Shown here in pieces: positions 1 through 5,351 of a DNA stretch of 10,466 nt (positions are counted from its first letter, which is position 1; the number at the start of each line of letters is the position of its first letter). The notes below the pieces were generated by a model that saw only the letters and a list, made by a program, of their open reading frames with translations, ran no database searches and had not been told where the DNA came from. The DNA is from a bacterium UBA4637 (GTDB taxonomy: Bacteria; Bacteroidota; Bacteroidia; Bacteroidales; Bacteroidaceae), in assembly GCA_002405875.1 (NCBI GenBank), contig DHMR01000056.1, forward strand, positions 1-10,466. The letters are read 5' to 3'. Made by a program: the position numbers and the translations under genes.

Positions 1-164
1 TAAGGGGGGTGGGAAACTTTAGATATTCATTTCATTTCGTTTCATTATTTGATTTATTGATTAAAATAGAAGCAAAAAAGAATGCGCTTAAGCTTTTGAT
101 TATCAAGCACTTTCAATTTTTCTTTATTTTTTATAAAATATGAAATAAAGTGAAACTATTTTTA
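1..164. other. AT-rich intergenic DNA left of the first operon
   Basis: No credible coding sequence is visible here. The stretch is very AT-rich and begins with a short G-run. Positions 25-46 hold about four units of a TTTCA-like pentamer, and 140-156 holds a loosely complementary run (TGAAATAAAGTGAAA). A GCTTAAGC palindrome and a TTGAT-T-ATCAA inverted repeat follow each other near 87-108. These are too short and AT-biased to assign a function. The region probably contains the 3' flank of an upstream gene outside the window and DNA upstream of the promoter at 165-196. Confidence 0.5.
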
Positions 165-196
165 TTTGCGAAATGACAAAAACATTAGTAATTTTG
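165..196 (+). promoter_or_regulatory. Bacteroidetes-type promoter of the first operon
   Basis: The -33 element TTTG (165-168) is followed by exactly 20 bp and then the -7 element TAATTTTG (189-196), followed by C. This matches the established Bacteroides consensus of TTTG, 19-21 bp, TAnnTTTG, used by the primary sigma factor ABfr. Transcription should start around 200, leaving a leader of only about 10 nt before the ATG at 213. No other promoter is seen before 2732, so it probably serves all four downstream genes. Confidence 0.75.
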
Positions 197-212
197 CAAA
201 AAAATAACTACT

Positions 213-584
213 ATGAACAGGTATAAAAGAATTATAATTATTGCATTGCTTTGTACAATTCAAGCAAAAGGTTTAGCATATTTCAACATATGCTCTTTTG
301 GGGAAAGCATTCCCATAAATAACAAAGGATATTATCCTAGGACTCCAAAGAATAAGTCAGAGATTATAAATGTCTATCTAAATAATAGAACCATGCATAT
401 AAGCAACTTAAGTAAAGCAACTATACATTATTCTATATATAGTAATATTCAAATGCTTTTATCTGAAGATATGCTTGTTTCAGGTATGGAGAGAGACGTT
501 GATTTCAGTAGCTTCGACAAGGGTACTTATTATATTCTCATCGAGACTGAAGAAGGCTTATTACAAGGTGAATTTTCATTATAA
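213..584 (+). CDS. small secreted DUF3244-like protein
   Basis: This 123-residue protein starts with a basic N-terminus and hydrophobic stretch (about residues 6-20, RIIIIALLCTIQA), consistent with a Sec signal peptide; no clear lipobox is seen. The body, from about residue 50, reads like a single Ig-like beta-sandwich: a strand with INVYLNN, then alternating strands, FDKGTYYILIETEEG, and a final GEFSL. The arrangement 'short beta protein, G-T-Y-x-(I/L)-x-I near the end, terminal GEF(S/T)L' is what I associate with the DUF3244 family of Bacteroidetes, and the length fits. The molecular role of that family is not established. It is the first gene after a good promoter and lies 19 bp upstream of the next gene, so an operon is likely. 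Family assignment is by pattern memory only. Confidence 0.65.
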   Translation: MNRYKRIIIIALLCTIQAKGLAYFNICSFGESIPINNKGYYPRTPKNKSEIINVYLNNRTMHISNLSKATIHYSIYSNIQMLLSEDMLVSGMERDVDFSSFDKGTYYILIETEEGLLQGEFSL

Positions 585-603
585 ACAATTAGAAATATAA
601 TAT

Positions 604-990
604 ATGAACAAAATCAAATTAACAGCATTTTCCATTGGCCTATGCATTCTATTTGCAAGAGCAAATGCAAGAAGCTTGGAATCATTCTCATCTAGTCAGA
701 CTGCTTTATCAAAGACAACATTAGAGCAAACTGTTACCCCAATGAATTCCACATCTAAAGTGGAATCAGTATCGGTCTCCTCAACAACCTATATTCAGAA
801 TGAGTCCATCACCGGTCCTAGAACCATCGATTCAGACATTTTGAAGATTGGTTCCAAAGTAACTTCCTCCAAGCAAGAAGGTCCCGTGAAAATTGGTTCA
901 GGAAAGGTCACAATCCAAGCTAGCTCTATTACTTTTGAGAGCGGAGTTACAATCAGTATAGATGCAAATTTAGTTATCAACAATAAATAA
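604..990 (+). CDS. small secreted protein of unknown function, Ser/Thr-rich
   Basis: I do not recognise this 128-residue protein. Residues 1-22 form a likely signal peptide (hydrophobic AFSIGLCILFARANA). Residues 24-75 are rich in Ser and Thr and probably disordered or extended. The C-terminal part contains two similar units, KIGSKVT (81-87) and KIGSGKVT (96-103), then IQASSITFESGVTISIDANLVI. The latter resembles short beta-helix or 'coat-hanger' rungs of the form I-x-(F/L)-x-x-G-x-x-(I/F) seen at the ends of several secreted Bacteroidetes proteins. It sits 19 bp after the previous gene and 7 bp before the next, in the same operon, so a surface role alongside the S74/T9SS protein is plausible but inferred. 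An opposite-strand reading frame over it is taken as a shadow. Confidence 0.6.
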   Translation: MNKIKLTAFSIGLCILFARANARSLESFSSSQTALSKTTLEQTVTPMNSTSKVESVSVSSTTYIQNESITGPRTIDSDILKIGSKVTSSKQEGPVKIGSGKVTIQASSITFESGVTISIDANLVINNK

Positions 991-997
991 AATACGT

Positions 998-1930
998 ATG
1001 AAAGCAAAAGTTTTAACATTATTAACTGCCATCCTTTTTACTGTAGATATGATGGCACAGATTACCTATTCCAACGGTAACTTGAACATCAACAATGCTC
1101 CTAGCAACAAGGTGATAACAGGATTGAACATCAACACCTGGCCTGGTTTTTATTGGACATGTTGTGCCGAGACAAGATTTTTCCAGCTAGATGTTTCACC
1201 TTCTAGTCCTCGTATTGCAGGTACTGGCAACAAAATTGTATTTTACAATACCGCAACAAACAAATACAACAGCATTGAAGTCGCTAACGTCTATAACTTA
1301 TCTGATGCTCGTGCAAAAGAAAACATCAATCCTCTGTCTACAGGATTAAGTACAATACTTCAGCTGAATCCTGTAACCTACAACTGGAAAACAACTACAC
1401 AACAAGAAGACGAGATATCTACTTTATCTTCGGATTCAACTACTATTGCGAAGGGACCAGATGGAGAAGGTTTACAATATGGTTTTCTTGCACAAGATGT
1501 CGAAAAAATCATTCCTTCAGCTGTTCAAACCAACGAAAATGGTCAAAAGCTTATTAATTACACAGCTATCATTCCAATTCTTGTAGAAGCAGTAAAAGAA
1601 TTACAAACAACAGTTGAAGCACAAGCACAAACCATCCCGAAGCTCAGCAATGCGAGTTCCGCATATAAAAAAGCTAACTCTAAAATAATCTCTTGTTCTC
1701 CAAATCCATCCAATGGAATGGTTACTGTTTCCACCCAAATGGAAAATGGAGTAACAAACTGTTACCTAACTATCAGTTCTTTGACTGGAACTACCAAAAA
1801 GACTGTAAAATTGTCTCAAGATAGCGAGGCAACCCAAGTAGACGTTACCTCATTGAGCAAAGGAATATATATCGTTTCACTTTTTACCAATGGGCAAATA
1901 GCTGACACTAAAAGACTCATAAAGGAATAG
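998..1930 (+). CDS. secreted protein with S74-type chaperone domain and T9SS sorting domain
   Basis: The 310-residue protein has a signal peptide (1-20, ending MMA before Q21) and a short beta-rich region (22-100) with a Cys pair at 55-56. A peptidase S74/intramolecular chaperone domain covers about 101-205. It opens with LSDARAKENI, where S102 and K107 have the Ser-Asp-x-Arg-x-Lys spacing of the self-cleaving site in phage tailspike chaperones. It continues through LQYGFLAQDVEKIIPSAV and the INYTAIIPILVEAVKELQ helix, which runs into a coiled-coil-like tail. About 18 polar residues (135-157) appear inserted inside the domain. Residues 230-310 form a typical T9SS type A C-terminal domain: PNPSNG, V-x-V, SL-TG, then LSKGIYIVSL and a final KRLIKE. 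The product should cross the outer membrane by T9SS and be surface-attached or released. It lies 7 bp after one gene and 4 bp before the next. 'Tail fiber domain-containing protein' is the usual database name; a phage origin is not implied. Confidence 0.85.
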   Translation: MKAKVLTLLTAILFTVDMMAQITYSNGNLNINNAPSNKVITGLNINTWPGFYWTCCAETRFFQLDVSPSSPRIAGTGNKIVFYNTATNKYNSIEVANVYNLSDARAKENINPLSTGLSTILQLNPVTYNWKTTTQQEDEISTLSSDSTTIAKGPDGEGLQYGFLAQDVEKIIPSAVQTNENGQKLINYTAIIPILVEAVKELQTTVEAQAQTIPKLSNASSAYKKANSKIISCSPNPSNGMVTVSTQMENGVTNCYLTISSLTGTTKKTVKLSQDSEATQVDVTSLSKGIYIVSLFTNGQIADTKRLIKE

Positions 1931-1934
1931 AAAG

Positions 1935-2726
1935 ATGCAAAAAAGACATTTGGATCGCACTCTATATTTCAAGGAATTAGCAGAAACTTCTCGCAAATAC
2001 TACATCCCTTATATTGAAAAGATTAAGTCATTAAATTTCCACAGCCGAATCTTGGAAATCGGTTGTGGTGATGGTGGAAATTTGCTTCCATTTGCAAAAC
2101 TAGGATGTCATGTAAGGGGTATTGATATAGCTGCTTGCAGAATCCAAGATGCACAAAGATTCTTCCAGCAGTTGAATTATAACGCTTCATTTGAAACTTA
2201 TGATTTCATGGAAATGGAAGTACCTATTACAGAATGCGATAAATATGATGTCATCTTATTGCATGATGTCATCGAGCATATTCCCATGAAATCGGACTTT
2301 CTACAAAAACTCAAAAATTTTCTCAAGGTAGATGGCATATTGTTCGTAGGCTTCCCCGCATGGCAAATGCCATTTGGTGGACATCAGCAAATCTGTCGTG
2401 GAAAGGTCTTGTCACATACTCCTTTCATCCACCTACTTCCAAACAAATGTTACAGAAAATTATTATCATTTTTGGGAGAGAAAGAGGATATCATCAAAGA
2501 GCTAATGGATATTAAGCATTGCAAAACCAGCATAGAATTCTTTGAAAAAACGATCAAACTATGCGATTACCAAATCGTAAGTCATAAATTATGGTTTATC
2601 AATCCTCATTATCAAGAAAAGTTCAACCTAACTCCTCGTCCATTATACCATTGGGTATCCCATCTAAAATATATCAGAAATTTCTTCTCTACCTCCTGCT
2701 GGTATTTATTGAAATTGAATACATAA
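1935..2726 (+). CDS. class I SAM-dependent methyltransferase
   Basis: The 263-residue protein is cytoplasmic, with no signal peptide. The N-terminal half is a Rossmann-type methyltransferase: motif I is LEIGCGDGG (40-48), an acidic residue ends the next strand in RGIDIA (D64), and motif IV/post-motif is YDVILLHDVIEHI (104-116), followed by LKNFLKVDGILFVGFPAWQMPFGGH. The C-terminal half (about 150-263) is helical with aromatic and His residues and probably sets substrate choice. I associate the FPAWQMPFGGHQQIC block with methyltransferases found in Bacteroidetes polysaccharide loci, but the substrate cannot be read from the sequence. It starts 4 bp after the S74/T9SS gene and is the last gene of the operon, which suggests modification of a surface glycan or of the secreted partner; this is inference. 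Confidence 0.8.
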   Translation: MQKRHLDRTLYFKELAETSRKYYIPYIEKIKSLNFHSRILEIGCGDGGNLLPFAKLGCHVRGIDIAACRIQDAQRFFQQLNYNASFETYDFMEMEVPITECDKYDVILLHDVIEHIPMKSDFLQKLKNFLKVDGILFVGFPAWQMPFGGHQQICRGKVLSHTPFIHLLPNKCYRKLLSFLGEKEDIIKELMDIKHCKTSIEFFEKTIKLCDYQIVSHKLWFINPHYQEKFNLTPRPLYHWVSHLKYIRNFFSTSCWYLLKLNT

Positions 2727-2731
2727 GAATA

Positions 2732-2778
2732 AAATTCCCTTGTTGAGAAAACATTGTAGCTTCTCTACAAGGGAATTT
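2732..2778 (+). terminator. long hairpin ending the first operon
   Basis: An 18-nt arm at 2732-2749 pairs with 2761-2778, with 17 of 18 positions complementary (one T-T mismatch) and an 11-nt loop. It starts 5 bp after the methyltransferase stop codon. The distal arm ends in TTT followed by CTGT, so the T-tract is poor, but the position and stem length fit a transcription terminator. The same structure is the left half of the repeated element described at 2732-2806. Confidence 0.6.
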
Positions 2779-2806
2779 CTGTACAGAAAGATCTGCCAAA
2801 GCACGT
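2732..2806. repeat. structured intergenic element, copy A
   Basis: The element consists of the 17/18-bp hairpin (2732-2778), an overlapping perfect 14-bp palindrome TTTCTGTACAGAAA (2776-2789), and a segment ending CAAAGCACGT (2797-2806). A second copy with the same order of parts is at 7064-7135. Their 33-nt right portions (2774-2806 and 7103-7135) align without gaps at 22 of 33 positions, both following AAGGG and ending AAGCACGT. The stems themselves differ in sequence but keep CCCTTG/CAAGGG. Function is unknown. Confidence 0.45.
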
Positions 2807-2878
2807 CTTTTTGGCGACATAACCAAATATTTTTGCAATTTTCTCCATAAAAAAACTCAAAATAACAAAATATTTTCC

Positions 2879-2886
2879 TAACTTTG
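2879..2886 (+). promoter_or_regulatory. -7 promoter element before the PCMD-like gene
   Basis: TAACTTTG (2879-2886) followed by CACCCAA matches the Bacteroidetes -7 element, and is nearly identical to the one before the tmRNA (10177-10184). No TTTG is found at the expected -33 position (around 2855), so the upstream element is weak or absent. A start near 2893 gives a leader of about 80 nt to the ATG at 2973. The leader contains a 7-bp inverted repeat (AATACGC at 2900-2906, GCGTATT at 2938-2944), a possible weak leader hairpin. Confidence 0.55.
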
Positions 2887-2972
2887 CACCCAAATTAAGA
2901 ATACGCATGTTACAAATACGTGAAGATGAACCAAAAAGCGTATTAAAAATGCGTGAAATAAAAGTTACAGTA

Positions 2973-3935
2973 ATGAAATTAAGAGTATTAGTTATGACAA
3001 TGGCACTCGGCATGTTCGTATCGATGACTGCACAAAGTGCTGGCAAAGTGGTCCCTTTTAAGTACGGGAATATGGACCACTGGGTAATCAGAAACATCAA
3101 AGAATCAGGAATTATTGGTGGAAACCAAAAGACACTTTACGAGGTGGGGCCTACCATGACGCTCTCCGGCACAACACCTTACACCAACAAGGGCGGATCG
3201 CCTTGGGGTACATCCAATGTGATGGCGCATGTATCCGGCATCTACAAGACCAACTGCTCTGTATATCGCGACACACATCCAGGCCATGGCTATTGCGCCA
3301 AGCTTGTCACTCACATCGAAAAGGTAAAGGTGCTCGGAATCATCAACATCAAGGTCTTGGCTGCGGGCTCTCTTTTCCTCGGCGATGTACGCGAGCCTAT
3401 CACTGGCACCAAGGATGGTCCGAAGGCCATCAACTGGGGTATACCTTTCACAGCACGTCCAAAGGCTCTGAAGTATGACTACAAGACACAACTCAGCACG
3501 AGTCCTACTCGTATCAAGCAGACAGGCTTCAGCAGTGCTTCCACCGTCGCAGGACACGACTATGCCGTCACACTTCTCTATCTTCAGAAACGTACCGAGG
3601 ATGCCAAGGGCAATATCACGGCAAGACGTGTGGGCACCGTGGTGATCAAATATGGCAAGAGCACCAATGGATGGGTTGAGGGAGCCACTTACGAAATCCA
3701 CTATGGCGACATCCGACACATGGCTGGTTACGATGCCTCACTCATGGGACTTCGCAGCACCGACTATGCGCGCAACAGCAAGGGCAAGAGCGTACCCGTC
3801 AAGGAAGTAGGATGGGCCTCAGCCAACGAGACACCTACCCATCTCGTGCTACAGTTCTCCTCTTCACATGGTGGTGCCTACATCGGAACGCCGGGCAATA
3901 CCTTCTGGATTGACAATGTGGGACTTGTCTACTAA
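2973..3935 (+). CDS. secreted PCMD-like protein (putative carbohydrate metabolism domain)
   Basis: Starting at 2973 gives 320 residues beginning MKLRVLVMTMALGMFVSMTAQ, a clean signal peptide. The frame is open from an ATG at 2907, but that would place 22 polar, charged residues before the signal peptide and leave a leader of only about 14 nt after the -7 element, so 2973 is preferred. The mature protein has features I associate with PCMD domains of Bacteroidetes: W-(V/I)-RN near the start (38-41), SPWGTSNV (76-83), CAKLVTHI (108-115), AAGSLFLGDV (130-139), GIPFTARPKALKYDYKT (156-172), and a closing LVLQFSSSHGGAYIGTPGNTFWIDNVGLVY (291-320). Those proteins are beta-rich and often lie near glycan-use or surface-protein genes; no enzymatic activity is established. 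It is 53 bp from the barrel gene. The long opposite-strand frame beneath it is a shadow. Confidence 0.7.
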   Translation: MKLRVLVMTMALGMFVSMTAQSAGKVVPFKYGNMDHWVIRNIKESGIIGGNQKTLYEVGPTMTLSGTTPYTNKGGSPWGTSNVMAHVSGIYKTNCSVYRDTHPGHGYCAKLVTHIEKVKVLGIINIKVLAAGSLFLGDVREPITGTKDGPKAINWGIPFTARPKALKYDYKTQLSTSPTRIKQTGFSSASTVAGHDYAVTLLYLQKRTEDAKGNITARRVGTVVIKYGKSTNGWVEGATYEIHYGDIRHMAGYDASLMGLRSTDYARNSKGKSVPVKEVGWASANETPTHLVLQFSSSHGGAYIGTPGNTFWIDNVGLVY

Positions 3936-3988
3936 GGCGAACCACATTTCCCATATATCAAAACTTAAACAACTTTTTTATCAACATC

Positions 3989-5224
3989 ATGAAGTATCAG
4001 CTAACGATTTTGATTGGGCTATTCGCTTTCTTGCCATGCCTAGCCGACAACACGGATGCCAAAGCTCCATTTCTATCTGGTTCCGAGTTGGAAGAGATGG
4101 AAGTTGCCATCAGGACCGAACCTGCCCAAGACTTGGATATCCCAGACACAACGGTAATACAAATCAAGAAAAAGTCATGGTTCACACGTTTCCTGGACTA
4201 CTTCAATGATGCCAACAAGAACAAAAAGCACAAGAAGTTTGACTTCAGTATCATCGGAGGTCCGCACTACAGCACCGACACCAAACTGGGACTCGGACTG
4301 GTAGCAGCGGGACTCTATCGTGCGGATGCCAACGACACCATACTTCCACCGTCCAACGTATCACTCTTCGGAGACGTAAGTACCGTAGGATTTTATATGC
4401 TAGGCATAAGAGGCACACATATTTTTCCTCAGGACAAGTATCGTGCAGACTACACCGTTTATTTTTATTCCTTCCCTTGCAAGTATTGGGGAATGGGATA
4501 CGACATGGGCAACGACGACAGCAACAAGAGCGAGATGAAGCGATGGCAAGCCCGCATCAAGGGAAGTTTTCTATTCCATCTAGGCAACAACTTCTATCTC
4601 GGTCCGATGGTGAGCTACGACTATGTGATCGGAAGAAACATAGAGCGACCTGAGTTGCTCAATGGCATGGACCGACACACCTGGAACATAGGAGCCGGAT
4701 TCTCCGCCGTCTTCGATTCCCGCGATGTGCTCACCAATCCTCACCGCGGCTTCTATCTGAACCTCACACAGTGTTTCCGTCCACGCTTCCTGGGCAACGA
4801 CTATGCTTTCAGCACGACCGAACTGCAAATGGATGCTTATCAACAACTTTGGAAAGGTGGTATCCTGGCAGAGGATTTTCGTACGATGCTCAACTTTGGC
4901 AATCCGTCCTGGGGCATGATGGCACTTCTCGGCAACAGCAACTCCATGCGTGGGTATTACGAGGGGCGGTATCGTGACAAGCATAAGATCGAGACCCAGG
5001 TGGAATTGCGCCAGCACATCTGGAAGCGAAACAGTCTAACGGCATGGGTAGGAGCTGGAACCGTGTTCCATCGATTCAGCCAGTTGCGTAGTCGCCACAT
5101 CCTTCCCAACTTCGGCTTGGGATACCGTTGGGAATTCAAAAAGAATGTCAACGTAAGACTCGACTATGGCTTTGGCAAAGCAGGTCAGACTGGTTTTCTC
5201 TTCAATATCAATGAAGCTTTCTAG
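3989..5224 (+). CDS. BamA/TamA-superfamily outer-membrane barrel without POTRA domains
   Basis: The 411-residue protein has a signal peptide (1-19, ILIGLFAFLPCLA), a polar linker (20-85) and then a barrel of alternating amphipathic strands to the end. Diagnostic features are DSRD followed by NPHRGFYLNLT (243-260), the loop-6 type motif MRGYYEG (320-326) equivalent to the (V/I)RGF/Y motif of Omp85 proteins, and a terminal strand ending in Phe (GFLFNINEAF) like a BAM-recognised beta-signal. Family members involved in assembly carry POTRA domains; the 66 residues before this barrel are too few for one. It is therefore a 'surface antigen/patatin-associated' type barrel rather than BamA itself, and its role is unknown. 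It lies 53 bp after the PCMD-like gene and 96 bp before the transferase gene. The last codons and stop are part of a triplicate repeat (5204-5268). Confidence 0.82.
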   Translation: MKYQLTILIGLFAFLPCLADNTDAKAPFLSGSELEEMEVAIRTEPAQDLDIPDTTVIQIKKKSWFTRFLDYFNDANKNKKHKKFDFSIIGGPHYSTDTKLGLGLVAAGLYRADANDTILPPSNVSLFGDVSTVGFYMLGIRGTHIFPQDKYRADYTVYFYSFPCKYWGMGYDMGNDDSNKSEMKRWQARIKGSFLFHLGNNFYLGPMVSYDYVIGRNIERPELLNGMDRHTWNIGAGFSAVFDSRDVLTNPHRGFYLNLTQCFRPRFLGNDYAFSTTELQMDAYQQLWKGGILAEDFRTMLNFGNPSWGMMALLGNSNSMRGYYEGRYRDKHKIETQVELRQHIWKRNSLTAWVGAGTVFHRFSQLRSRHILPNFGLGYRWEFKKNVNVRLDYGFGKAGQTGFLFNINEAF

Positions 5225-5268
5225 AGAATATCAACGAAACTTTCTAGAATGTCAACGAAGCTTTCAAA
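5204..5268 (+). repeat. three tandem copies over the 3' end of the barrel gene
   Basis: Copies lie at 5204-5226, 5227-5247 and 5248-5268. The common core is AATATCAACGAAGCTTTC, with TAG in the first two copies (5222-5224 is the real stop; 5245-5247 is a second, 23 bp on). Copy 2 differs by AAC for AAG, and copy 3 has TGTC and ends CAAA. The first copy encodes NINEAF-stop of the barrel. Copy spacing is 23 and 21 bp. Confidence 0.85.
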
Positions 5269-5293
5269 AACTCCATGCGAGAAGCCCTCGTCT

Positions 5294-5351
5294 ATCAAAT
5301 AGAACATACAACATCAAATCATGAACTACAATATCAAATCGCATTTCAACC
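5294..5351 (+). repeat. three direct repeats over the start of the transferase gene
   Basis: ATCAAAT occurs at 5294, 5313 and 5333. The first two copies continue with GAACATACAA and GAACTACAA, so the units are 19-20 bp; the third (ATCAAATCGCATTTCAAC) is more diverged. The middle copy contains the start codon at 5321. The ATCAA core is shared with the repeats at 5204-5268, and the whole series sits near multiples of 21 bp. Confidence 0.6.

Noticed and set aside
998..1930. Tail-fiber-like domain as a sign of a prophage
   Set aside because: No other phage genes are present, and the protein carries a signal peptide and a T9SS sorting domain, which mark it as a host surface protein.
2810..2835. 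Possible second promoter with TTTG (2810-2813) and TATTTTTG (2828-2835)
   Set aside because: The spacer is only 14 bp, well short of the 19-21 bp used by Bacteroidetes promoters.
2907..2972. Upstream ATG extending the PCMD-like protein by 22 residues
   Set aside because: The extension is polar and charged and would bury the signal peptide. It would also leave a very short leader after the -7 element at 2879-2886.
3105..3719. A 204-codon - strand frame opposite the PCMD-like gene
   Set aside because: No family resemblance or promoter, and it lies wholly within a well-supported + strand gene with a signal peptide.
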